A stretch of DNA of 64,000 bases from Pilimelia columellifera. Its GTDB lineage: Bacteria; Actinomycetota; Actinomycetes; Mycobacteriales; Micromonosporaceae. This document shows, piece after piece, positions 36,987 to 44,460 of the stretch. The position numbers and the translations under genes are program-made. Location: NCBI RefSeq assembly GCF_039532605.1, contig NZ_BAAARY010000010.1, forward strand, positions 62,001 to 126,000, written 5' to 3'. Positions within the stretch are counted from its first letter, which is position 1, and every line of letters begins with the position of its first letter. The notes under the pieces were generated by a model. That model saw only the letters and a program-made list of their open reading frames with translations. It was not told where the DNA came from and did no database searches.

Positions 36987-37139
36987 CTCGACTCCCTCCC
37001 GTTTGTGATCACCACGTTAGGTCGGGTGTACGGGCTGCGCCTGACATCCTGAGCCCGGTTCAGTCGGGCCCGGACTGGCGTGTGGCACCGGGGCGCTGTC
37101 GCCGCCAGGTTCGGCGCGAACGTCGAGGTCGGCCAGTTG

Positions 37140-37167
37140 GCGGACTGTCGCATAGGCGACAGTCCGC
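37140..37167. promoter_or_regulatory. 12-bp perfect inverted repeat upstream of the DUF1906 gene
   Basis: GCGGACTGTCGC (37140-37151) and GCGACAGTCCGC (37156-37167) flank ATAG. It lies in the 276-bp divergent interval between the AraC-type gene and the DUF1906 gene, about 95 bp before the latter. It may be an operator, or a transcribed hairpin. The rest of the interval shows nothing else I can name. Confidence 0.5.
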
Positions 37168-37262
37168 GCGTCGGATCGTCGTGCGGCTGAGACCATCGAC
37201 TGAACCACGACGCGACCATTCCGGTCACAGCACAGTCCGGAACGACGGCGAGGAGCCCACCA

Positions 37263-38903
37263 ATGTCGTACGAGACTGTCAGAATCGGCCGTCGTGCCTT
37301 GTTCGGGCTTGCCGGCGCCGTCGCCGGCGTCGCGCTCATCGGCCGGGCCGAGGCGGCCCCCGGCCTGCCGCCGCGCCTGTTCGACGACATGGTGCTGCGG
37401 GCGCAGCGCTGGGTGAACGCTACCTACGGGAACCGCCCGAAATGGAAGCCGGCGCCCGAGGACGGTCGCACCGGAACTGACACGGTTACGGCGCTGGTGC
37501 GGGCGTTGCAGCACGAGGTGGGCATGGACCCGTCGGTTGTCAACGGCGCCTTCGGGCCGGCCACGCTGAGCCTGGTGACCGAGAAGATCGGTCAGGTCGC
37601 CGCCGGCAAGCCGGCGAACATCATCAAGATCGCGCAGTCCGGGCTGTACTGCAAGGGCTACCCCGGCGACCAGATCGGTGGCGTCTGGGGTGCGGAGACG
37701 CAGCGGTCGGTGAGCGGACTGCGTCGCGACATGGGCCTGACCGACGGCCGCGGCACGTTGACCCCCAATGAGCTGCGCGGCCTACTCACGATGGACGCCT
37801 ACCAGCTTCTACCCGGCGGCGTCGCCGCGGTCCGGCGTGCACAGCAGTGGCTCAACCAACGCTACGCGAGCCAGCCGGCCTGGTTCGCGATGGGCCCCGC
37901 CGACGGACTGGTGACCCGCCAGTCGCTGGCGCGTCTGGTGTCGGCGGTCCAGTGGGAGCTTGGTATCACCAGTCCTACCGGCGAGGTCGGCCCGGCCACC
38001 CTGGCCGGGTTGCGCAAGCGCACGCCGATCACGGTGGGCGACGCCGACGCCGGCGGCGCGCCGTTCGTCCAACTGCTGCACGCCGCGTTGATCTTCAACC
38101 GCAACGAGGCGCCGTGGAGTTCCACGTTCAGCGCGGCGTCGGCCGCGCAGGTCCGCAAGTTCCAGACCTTCGTCGGACTTCTGCCGGCCAACGGCGCCGG
38201 CGACGGGTACACCTGGGCGTCGCTGTTGATCGCGAACGGCGATCCGAGCCGTCCCGCGAACGCCGCCGACTGCAGCACCCCACTGACCCCCGCGAGGGCC
38301 GCCACCCTGCGCGCCGCCGGCGCGACCGTCGTCGGCCGGTACCTGACGAACGTGGGCAACTTCAACAAGAAGCTCCAGCCGGGGGAGCTGGCCACGGTCT
38401 TCGCCGCCGGCCTGCGAGTCTTCCCGATCTATCAGACCAGCGCGGACACGGCGTCGTACTTCACCGCCGCTCAGGGGCGGGCGGACGTCCAGGCGGCGAT
38501 CGCGGCGGCCCGCGGCTACGGGTTCCGCAACGACACGATCATCTACTTCGCTGTCGACTACGACGCGTACCCCGCGGACATCGCCAGCGGCGTCCTGCCC
38601 TACTTCACCGCGCTCAAGGCGACGATGGACGCCGCGGGCTCGCCCTACCGGGTTGGCGCCTACGGTGTGCGGAACGTCTGCATCCAGTTGGAAGCCGCCG
38701 GGCTCGCCGTGACCAGCTTCGTCGCCGACATCGCCCACGGCTACGACGGCAACCTCGGCTACCCGCTGCCGTCGAACTGGGCGTTCGACCAGTTCGCCAC
38801 CGTCACGCTCGGTGTCGACGACGCCAGGATCGAGTTCGACAAGAACGTCGCCTCCGGCCGGGATCCGGGCCAGGCGTCCGTTGAACAGGTCGCGGCGACC
38901 TGA
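37263..38903 (+). CDS. Tat-exported DUF1906 glycoside-hydrolase-like protein
   Basis: 546 residues, ATG after GAGGAG. The N terminus TVRIGRRALFGLAGAVAGVAL has the twin arginines (10-11) and hydrophobic core of a Tat signal. Residues about 40-330 contain repeated peptidoglycan-binding-like helical modules (VLRAQRWVNATYG, VRRAQQWLNQRYASQ). Residues 335-535 are a DUF1906 domain (Rv2525c-like, TIM-barrel), starting ADCSTPLTPARAATLRAAG and including IIYFAVDYDAYPAD with its acidic residues. It probably acts on the cell wall from outside; the reaction of DUF1906 proteins is not established. Its 3' end overlaps the convergent CbiX-like frame by 145 bp. Confidence 0.9.
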   Translation: MSYETVRIGRRALFGLAGAVAGVALIGRAEAAPGLPPRLFDDMVLRAQRWVNATYGNRPKWKPAPEDGRTGTDTVTALVRALQHEVGMDPSVVNGAFGPATLSLVTEKIGQVAAGKPANIIKIAQSGLYCKGYPGDQIGGVWGAETQRSVSGLRRDMGLTDGRGTLTPNELRGLLTMDAYQLLPGGVAAVRRAQQWLNQRYASQPAWFAMGPADGLVTRQSLARLVSAVQWELGITSPTGEVGPATLAGLRKRTPITVGDADAGGAPFVQLLHAALIFNRNEAPWSSTFSAASAAQVRKFQTFVGLLPANGAGDGYTWASLLIANGDPSRPANAADCSTPLTPARAATLRAAGATVVGRYLTNVGNFNKKLQPGELATVFAAGLRVFPIYQTSADTASYFTAAQGRADVQAAIAAARGYGFRNDTIIYFAVDYDAYPADIASGVLPYFTALKATMDAAGSPYRVGAYGVRNVCIQLEAAGLAVTSFVADIAHGYDGNLGYPLPSNWAFDQFATVTLGVDDARIEFDKNVASGRDPGQASVEQVAAT

Positions 38904-39661
38904 CCTTGGATCGCCGTCGTGGCCGCGGTGTGGGTGGATCCGCCGCGTGTCGTCCACTCCTGGTAGCTCCGGTCGACGAGGTCGATCAGCTCGGGCGCGG
39001 CGCCCAGCGGCGTGGCGACCGCCACCGCGCCGGCGGACCTGGCGCCGGTGGCCGCCGCCTCGTACAGCCGGCCGGGGCCGACGAAGTACGCGGCGGCGGC
39101 CACCTGGCGGCAACCGCGTCCGGCCAACGCCGCCACCGCCTCCTCGGGACGAGGCCCTGGGCCGGACGCGAAGCCGACGACCGCCGGCGCCCCCAGTCGC
39201 CGGGCCAACGCGTCGGCGACCTGGGCGACGCTGCGCCGGGCCGCCGGGTCGCGGCTGCCGGCGGCGAGCAGCGCCACCCCGTCGCAGCCGGTCGGGAGCC
39301 GCCGGACCAGGGCGTCGAGCAACGCCCGGCGCGGCGGTCGACCGGCCGCCGGCCCCCACGGCGGCGCGACCGTCACCGGGATCGTCGGCGCGGCCGCCCG
39401 GACCACCGCCGGCAGGTCGCTTCGGTGGTGGAATCCGGCGGTGAGCAGCAGCGGCGCCAGCAGCGCCCGCCGTGCCCCGGCCGCGGCGGCGCCGGCCAGC
39501 GCCGCCGCCGGGCGTTGCCCCGCGTGCTCCAGGTAGGCGGCGGTGACGAACGCCCCCGGCCGCCGCCGGCACAGCTCGGTGACGTAGGCCTCGGTGACGG
39601 CCGCGCTGGCCGGGTCAATGCTGCCGTGCGCCACGACGACCAGCGCGTCGATCCCGGTCAC
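38759..39661 (-). CDS. Sirohydrochlorin chelatase-like (CbiX/SirB) protein
   Basis: 300 residues, GTG at 39661 overlapping the cysH stop by GTGA. The N-terminal motif ALVVVAHGSIDPAS contains the metal-binding/catalytic histidine of class II chelatases. LLTAGFHHRSDLP and VGFASGPGPRPEEAV complete the two half-domains. In sulfur operons this enzyme inserts iron into sirohydrochlorin, making the siroheme needed by the sulfite reductase encoded upstream. The natural end is expected near residue 250; the frame continues about 50 residues more, with non-family sequence, into the 3' end of the convergent DUF1906 gene. That suggests loss of the original stop or tolerated overlap. Confidence 0.88.
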   Translation of the reverse strand: MTGIDALVVVAHGSIDPASAAVTEAYVTELCRRRPGAFVTAAYLEHAGQRPAAALAGAAAAGARRALLAPLLLTAGFHHRSDLPAVVRAAAPTIPVTVAPPWGPAAGRPPRRALLDALVRRLPTGCDGVALLAAGSRDPAARRSVAQVADALARRLGAPAVVGFASGPGPRPEEAVAALAGRGCRQVAAAAYFVGPGRLYEAAATGARSAGAVAVATPLGAAPELIDLVDRSYQEWTTRGGSTHTAATTAIQGQVAATCSTDAWPGSRPEATFLSNSILASSTPSVTVANWSNAQFDGSG

Positions 39662-40356
39662 CCGTGCAGCCCACACTCGGTCTGCTCGAACCGCGCCCAC
39701 CGGCCGGACCGGGCGGACGCCCCGACGGCGACCGGCCGGGTGCACGGCGCGCAGCCGATCGACGGATAGCCGAGGGCGACCAGCTCGTTGCGCGGCAGCC
39801 GGCGCCGGTCGACGTAGGCGTCCACATCGGCCTGCGTCCAGCGGGCCAGCGGCGCCACCTTCACCTTGAGTCGCCGGGCGTCGAGCCCTACCACCGGGGC
39901 GTCGGCCCGGGTCGGGGACTCGTCGCGGCGCAACCCGGTCGCCCAAGCGTCATAGTCGCCGAGAGCGCCGGCCAGCGGCGCCACCTTGCGTAGCGCGCAG
40001 CACCGTTGCGGTTCCCGGTCCCACAGCTCGGGCCCGTGCTCGCGGGCCTGCTCGTCAAGGGTGCGCGCAGGCCGGACCGAGCGCACCCGCAGCGGCAGAG
40101 TCCGGGCGACCTCGTCGCGCAGCGCCAAGGTCTGTGGGAAGTGCAGCCCGGTGTCCAGGAACAGCACGTCGACGCCCGGCGCGACGGTGGCAACCAGATC
40201 GGCCAGGACGGCGTCGCCGAACGAGCTGGCGAGGCAGAACCGTCCGCCGAAGGTGTCCACCGCCCAGGCGATCACCTGCTCGGCGCTGGCGTCGGCGAGC
40301 GCCCGCGCGCCGACCTCGGCCAGCTCGCCCAGTTCGAACAGCGACCGCCGGCTCAC
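39658..40356 (-). CDS. cysH: Adenylyl-sulfate (APS) reductase, CysH family
   Basis: 232 residues. It reduces sulfate activated as APS (or PAPS) to sulfite with thioredoxin. The pyrophosphatase-like loop SSFGDAVLADLV, the LDTGLHFPQT segment and the C-terminal catalytic cysteine in TECGLHG are present. The paired cysteines QRCCALRKV and GCAPCTRPV ligate a [4Fe-4S] cluster, which indicates the APS-type enzyme. Start GTG overlaps the stop of the 56-residue zinc-ribbon gene by GTGA, and its own stop overlaps the next start. Sulfate adenylyltransferase genes are not in the window. Confidence 0.95.
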   Translation of the reverse strand: MSRRSLFELGELAEVGARALADASAEQVIAWAVDTFGGRFCLASSFGDAVLADLVATVAPGVDVLFLDTGLHFPQTLALRDEVARTLPLRVRSVRPARTLDEQAREHGPELWDREPQRCCALRKVAPLAGALGDYDAWATGLRRDESPTRADAPVVGLDARRLKVKVAPLARWTQADVDAYVDRRRLPRNELVALGYPSIGCAPCTRPVAVGASARSGRWARFEQTECGLHG

Positions 40357-40523
40357 CGGTCACCGTCCGGTGACGACAACAGTCCCAGGAACCGGACGGT
40401 GAACGAGCGCGCGCAGCTGCGGCACTCCCACGGCGCCGACCGCTGGCCGGGCTCGGACGGGCCGGGGCGCAGGTCTTCCTCGCCGCAGTACGGGCAGTGT
40501 TGCGGCGGCGTCCGGCCGCTCAC
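40353..40523 (-). CDS. 56-residue zinc-ribbon protein in the cys operon
   Basis: A complete small gene, GTG at 40523 to TGA at 40353. Both ends overlap its neighbours by GTGA: it starts on the sulfite reductase stop and stops on the cysH start. The product has a four-cysteine zinc ribbon, CPYCGEED then CRSCARSFTV, with a short C-terminal tail. The exact fit between two sulfur genes argues strongly that it is translated. From memory, Streptomyces cys operons also carry a small uncharacterised gene between sulfite reductase and cysH (near SCO6101). Function unknown; a chaperone, metallo-adaptor or redox role would be speculation. Confidence 0.85.
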   Translation of the reverse strand: MSGRTPPQHCPYCGEEDLRPGPSEPGQRSAPWECRSCARSFTVRFLGLLSSPDGDR

Positions 40524-42187
40524 CGCAGGCTCATCTCGTCGGCGCGCAGCGCCCAGGCAGCGAACGGCTCGTCGTGGTGGCGCTGGTCCAGGTAGGCCGC
40601 CGCGACCCGCCGCACGTACGCCGGCAGCTCGGCGGCGGTGACCTTGAGGCCGCGCACCTTGCGCCCGAACCCGGCGGTCGCGCCGGCGGCCAGCCCGGCG
40701 CTGCCGCCGAGGTGGATCTGGAACCCCTCGACCAGCGCGCCGGACGCGTCACGCACCAACTGTCCCTTGAGCCCGATGTCGGCGACCTGGGTGCGGGCGC
40801 ACGCGTTCGGGCAGCCGCTGAGGCTGATCGAGATCTCGGCCGCCGCCAGGGACGGGTGACGTTCCAGCTCGGCGACCAGCTCGGCCGCCCGCGCCTTGGT
40901 CTCGACGATGGCCAGTTTGCAGAACTCGATCCCGGTGCAGGCGAGAATGTCCCGCCGCCAGGTGGACGGGGCGACCTGCAACCCGATCGCGGCGAGCGCG
41001 GCGGTCAGCGGCGCCACGTCCGCCTCCTCGACGTCGAGGATGAGCAGCTTCTGGTCGACGGTGGTGCGGACCCGACCTGAGCCGTGCCGTTGGGCCAGCC
41101 TCGCCACCGCCGCGAGCGCCGTGCCGCTGACCCGGCCCGCGATCGGCGTCGCGCCGACGTACCACCGGCCGTCCCGCTGCCGGTGGACGCCCATGTGGTC
41201 GATCATCCTCGGGGCGGTCTGCGCCGCCGGACCGTCGACGAGTCTGCGGCCCAGGTACTCGGTTTCGAGCACCTCGCGGAACCGCGCCACACCCCAGTCC
41301 GCGAGCAGAAACTTCAGCCGGGCCCGGTGCCGCAGCCGCCGGTAGCCGTAGTCGCGGAACAGTCTGGTGACGGCCAACCAGACGTCCGGGACGTCAGCCA
41401 GCGGCACCCAGACGCCCAGCCGTCTGGCCAGCATCGGGTTCGTGGACAGCCCGCCACCGACCCACAGGTCGAACCCGGGCCCGTGCTCCGGGTGCACCGC
41501 GCCGATCATGGCGATGTCGTTGGTGAGGTACGGCACGTCCGGCAGCCAGGAGATCGAGGTCTTCCACTTCCGGGGCAGGTTCGCCAGGTCCGGGTCGCCG
41601 ACGAACCGGCGGGTGATCTCGTCGATCGCCGGGCTGGGGTCGACCAGCTCGTCCGGGCTGATCCCGGCCACCGGGCTGCCGACGACCACGCGCGGGCAGT
41701 CGCCGCACGCCTCCGTGGTGGACAGGCCGACAGCCTCCAAGGTCCGCCAGATCGCCGGCACGTCCTCGATATGCACCCAGTGCAGTTGGACGTTCTGCCG
41801 GTCAGTGAGGTCGGCGGTGTCCCGGGCGTACTGCGTCGAGACCTCGGCGATGGCCCGGAGCTGATCGGCGTCCAGACGTCCGCCGTCGATCCGGATCCGC
41901 AGCATGAAGTGCTCGTCCTCCAGCTCGTGCGGCTCCAGGACTGCGGTGCGTCCGCCGTCGATGCCGGGGCGGCGCTGGGTGTACAGGCCGAACCAGCGGA
42001 ACCGGCCGCGCAGGTCGTCGGAGGTGATGCTGGCGAAGCCGAGCCGGCTGTACGTCTGCTCGATCCGTTTGCGCACCTCCAACGGCCCGTCGTCCTGTTT
42101 GAACTGCTCGTTGTGGTTGAGCGGCGCGCGTTCGCCCAGCGCCCACTGGCCCTGGCCGCTGGCGACCGGCAACGCGGTGGCGGTCAC
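40520..42187 (-). CDS. sir: Ferredoxin-dependent sulfite reductase (NirA/Sir family)
   Basis: 555 residues, GTG start overlapping the cysK stop by GTGA. It reduces sulfite to sulfide with six electrons from ferredoxin. The siroheme/[4Fe-4S] cysteines are in CTGIEFCKLA and SGCPNACARTQ. The early TEACGDCPRVVVGSP motif corresponds to the part of mycobacterial NirA that carries a Tyr-Cys crosslink near the active site. Nitrite reductases are close relatives, but the operon with cysK, cysH and a chelatase fixes the sulfur role. Confidence 0.95.
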   Translation of the reverse strand: MTATALPVASGQGQWALGERAPLNHNEQFKQDDGPLEVRKRIEQTYSRLGFASITSDDLRGRFRWFGLYTQRRPGIDGGRTAVLEPHELEDEHFMLRIRIDGGRLDADQLRAIAEVSTQYARDTADLTDRQNVQLHWVHIEDVPAIWRTLEAVGLSTTEACGDCPRVVVGSPVAGISPDELVDPSPAIDEITRRFVGDPDLANLPRKWKTSISWLPDVPYLTNDIAMIGAVHPEHGPGFDLWVGGGLSTNPMLARRLGVWVPLADVPDVWLAVTRLFRDYGYRRLRHRARLKFLLADWGVARFREVLETEYLGRRLVDGPAAQTAPRMIDHMGVHRQRDGRWYVGATPIAGRVSGTALAAVARLAQRHGSGRVRTTVDQKLLILDVEEADVAPLTAALAAIGLQVAPSTWRRDILACTGIEFCKLAIVETKARAAELVAELERHPSLAAAEISISLSGCPNACARTQVADIGLKGQLVRDASGALVEGFQIHLGGSAGLAAGATAGFGRKVRGLKVTAAELPAYVRRVAAAYLDQRHHDEPFAAWALRADEMSLR

Positions 42188-43119
42188 GCCGACTCCTCGG
42201 GCGCGGTGAACAGCGGGGTGCTCAGGTAGCGCTCGCCGGTGTCCGGCAGGACCACGACGACGGTCTTGCCGGCGTTCTCCGGCCGGGCGGCCACCTGGGC
42301 GGCGGCGGCCAGCGCGGCGCCGCCGGAAACCCCGGCGAGGATGCCCTCGGAGCGGGCGAGCGTGCGGGCGGTGGAGCGGGCGGTCGCCACGTTCACCTGG
42401 ACGATCTCGTCGTAGGCCGTGGTGTCCAGAACGTTCGGCACGAAGCCGGCGCCGATGCCCTGGATGCCGTGCGGGCCCTTCTGCCCGCCGGAGAGCACCG
42501 GCGACTCGGCCGGCTCGACGGCGACGATCCGCACGTCAGGGTTCTTGGCCCGGAGCACACGGGAAACGCCGGTGACCGTGCCGCCGGTGCCCACCCCGGC
42601 GACGACGATGTCGAGCCGGCCGTCGGTGTCATCCCAGATCTCGCGTGCGGTCGTCTCGGCGTGGACGTTCGGGTTGGCCGGGTTGTCGAACTGCCGTGGC
42701 TGGAACCAGCCGCGCTCGCTGGCCAGCTCGTCGGCGCGGGCGATGGCGCCCGGCATCCCGTCGGCGGCCGGGGTGAGGACCAGATCGGCCCCGTACGCGG
42801 CCAGCAGCGCCCGCCGCTCCAACGACATGCTCTCGGGCATCGTCAAGGTCAGCGGGTAGCCCTTCGCGGCGGCCACCAGGGCCAGGCCGATGCCGGTGTT
42901 GCCGCTGGTAGCCTCGACGATCGGGGCACCGGGTGCGAGGGCGCCGGTCGCCTCCGCGTCCTCGATCATCGCCAGGGCGATCCGGTCCTTGACGCTGCCG
43001 CCCGGGTTGCGGGCCTCCAACTTGACGACCACGGTCGCGCCGAGGTCGGCCGAGAATCGACGCAGGGCGACCAGCGGCGTGCGGCCGACCAGCGCCAGGA
43101 CACTGTCGTGAATGGTCAT
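42184..43119 (-). CDS. cysK: Cysteine synthase A (O-acetylserine sulfhydrylase)
   Basis: 311 residues. It makes cysteine from O-acetylserine and sulfide with PLP on Lys44 (NPGGSVKDRIALAM). EATSGNTGIGLALVAA and GVGTGGTVTGVSRVL bind substrate and phosphate. The ATG follows GGAGAGCATC. It lies between cysE (58 bp upstream) and sulfite reductase, so substrate and sulfide supply are encoded together. The C-terminal end of CysE (AGAGI) fits the usual tail that docks in the CysK active site. Confidence 0.96.
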   Translation of the reverse strand: MTIHDSVLALVGRTPLVALRRFSADLGATVVVKLEARNPGGSVKDRIALAMIEDAEATGALAPGAPIVEATSGNTGIGLALVAAAKGYPLTLTMPESMSLERRALLAAYGADLVLTPAADGMPGAIARADELASERGWFQPRQFDNPANPNVHAETTAREIWDDTDGRLDIVVAGVGTGGTVTGVSRVLRAKNPDVRIVAVEPAESPVLSGGQKGPHGIQGIGAGFVPNVLDTTAYDEIVQVNVATARSTARTLARSEGILAGVSGGAALAAAAQVAARPENAGKTVVVVLPDTGERYLSTPLFTAPEESA

Positions 43120-43177
43120 GATGCTCTCCGTATTCGGGTTCGGATTCAGACGGGGGCGGCGAAGCGGGTTCAGACGG

Positions 43178-43720
43178 TCAGATGCCGGCGCCCGCGATGA
43201 ACCGCGGACACTCCTGGGCGACGGCGTACGGCACGCGGACCCGCGCCGCCGCCGGGACGTCGCGGACCACCAGCGCGTGCGCCGAGATCTGGGCGTCGTC
43301 GCCGACAGTCACCGGGCCGAGGACGGACGCCCCGGCGCCGAGCACGACCCGGTCACCGACCCGCGGGTGCCGGCGGCCGGCGTCGGCGCCGCCCCACCAG
43401 CCCCGGCTGCCGAGGGTGACCCGGTGGAAGAGGGTGACGTCGTCGCCCACCTCGGCGGTCTCGCCGATCACCACCCCGTGGCCGTGGTCGATGAACAGCC
43501 GCCGCCCGATCCGGGCGCCGGGGTGGATTTCCACCCCGGTGGCCCAGCGGGCCAGTTGGGAGATCAGCCGGGGCAGCAGCGGCACACCGGCCCGGTGCAG
43601 CGGATGCGCCAGCCGGTGCGCCCACACCGCCCACAGGCCCGGGTAGAGCAGGACCTCGGGCAGGGCGCGGCCCCGTAGCGCGGGATCACGACGAACCGCG
43701 TGCCGGATGTCAGCGAACAT
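43178..43720 (-). CDS. cysE: Serine O-acetyltransferase
   Basis: 180 residues, the short EpsC type. The enzyme acetylates serine with acetyl-CoA, giving the cysteine precursor. A helical N terminus (MFADIRHAVRRDPA) leads to a left-handed beta-helix of hexapeptide repeats (IHPGARIGRRLFIDHGHGVV). The catalytic HGHGVVIGE and late VLGAGASVLGPVTVGDDA repeats are present, and the terminal isoleucine suits binding to CysK. First protein-coding cys gene of the operon, about 130 bp downstream of the short cysteine-containing leader ORF. Confidence 0.95.
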   Translation of the reverse strand: MFADIRHAVRRDPALRGRALPEVLLYPGLWAVWAHRLAHPLHRAGVPLLPRLISQLARWATGVEIHPGARIGRRLFIDHGHGVVIGETAEVGDDVTLFHRVTLGSRGWWGGADAGRRHPRVGDRVVLGAGASVLGPVTVGDDAQISAHALVVRDVPAAARVRVPYAVAQECPRFIAGAGI

Positions 43721-43819
43721 CGGAAATCACCTTCGACAGCGCCACGCGTCGCCACCGGGACGCGCCTCAGCGCGGGCGTGGGGACGCGAATCGGACGGTG
43801 AGACGGTCGGACGGATGCG

Positions 43820-43835
43820 TCACGACCGGTCGTGA
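43820..43835. promoter_or_regulatory. Perfect 16-bp palindrome in the cysE leader
   Basis: TCACGACCGGTCGTGA is its own reverse complement. It lies 18 bp after the stop of the leader ORF (minus strand) and about 100 bp before cysE. It could be a regulator operator or the stem of a leader hairpin whose folding depends on translation of the leader ORF. Confidence 0.55.
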
Positions 43836-43852
43836 GCGGTGGAGGCGTGGCC

Positions 43853-43963
43853 TCAACAGCTGCTCGGACACCACTCGTCGAAGGTCTTCCGGACGTGCAG
43901 ACCGGCCATGGGCGTAGCGAAGCGGCAGCCGGCGAGCGGCGCCACGATACCCACGGAAGTCAT
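43853..43963 (-). CDS. 36-residue cysteine-containing leader peptide (proposed)
   Basis: An ATG at 43963 opens a 36-codon ORF in the leader of the cysteine operon. The peptide has three cysteines, at positions 13, 32 and 36, with the C-terminal sequence DEWCPSSC placing two near the stop. The hexamer TAGGCT (43976-43971, minus strand) is a TANNNT -10 box exactly seven bases upstream of the ATG, so the message would be leaderless. Mycobacterial cys operons are known to be controlled by leaderless short ORFs with cysteine codons, where ribosome stalling at low cysteine raises downstream expression. This ORF fits that pattern by position and content. Translation and regulation are not proven. 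Confidence 0.6.
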   Translation of the reverse strand: MTSVGIVAPLAGCRFATPMAGLHVRKTFDEWCPSSC

Positions 43964-43970
43964 GCGGAGT

Positions 43971-43976
43971 AGCCTA
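43971..43976 (-). promoter_or_regulatory. -10 box of the cys operon (leaderless start)
   Basis: TAGGCT on the minus strand, seven bases from the leader-ORF ATG. No good -35 hexamer is visible 16-18 bp upstream, which is common in actinobacterial promoters. Confidence 0.5.
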
Positions 43977-44112
43977 CGTGACGACCTGGCCGCCGCGCCA
44001 CCACCGGCGCGTCGTCAGCCGACGGTTCGTCCGCCGGACCCAGCTGGGGGGAGTCGGCGGCAACGGTCGTCAAGCTGGACTCGATCCGTTCGGCTCCCGT
44101 ACCGACCCGGGC

Positions 44113-44421
44113 CTACCGGGCCGGGGCTCGTCTGCCCGCGGCCGCACGCGGCGCCGCCGACGGCCCGGGCGCCTCGGCCGAAGCCGGTGCGGTGGACCAT
44201 TTCAGCTCGATCTCAAGCTGGAGCTCGTCACCGTCCGCGCCGACCTCGACCTCCAGCAGCACCTCGTCGGTGATATCGAAACTGACGGTCGTGCCGGCGA
44301 TCTCAACCTCGCCCGACCCGCCAGCGGCCACCGCTTTCGCCAGCCCCGACAGCCAGGCCGCGACCTCTTTGCGGCTGGCCGTCTGCTGGCGTTCCATCTT
44401 GATCGTGGCCTTCTCCGCCAC
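44113..44421 (-). CDS. Amphi-Trp domain protein
   Basis: 102 residues. The N-terminal 76 residues match the amphi-Trp domain: a helix with ASRKEVAAWLSGLAKAVAAG, then beta strands VEIAGTTVSFDITDEVLLEV and the terminal ELQLEIELKW with its conserved tryptophan. The rest is an alanine/proline tail. The domain is widespread in archaea and actinobacteria and has no known biochemical role. It lies downstream of the GH15 gene on the same strand (39 bp gap), so cotranscription is likely. Confidence 0.85.
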   Translation of the reverse strand: MAEKATIKMERQQTASRKEVAAWLSGLAKAVAAGGSGEVEIAGTTVSFDITDEVLLEVEVGADGDELQLEIELKWSTAPASAEAPGPSAAPRAAAGRRAPAR

Positions 44422-44460
44422 CGTGATCAGCCTCCTGCGCTCGACGGTTGTCCCGGCGGG

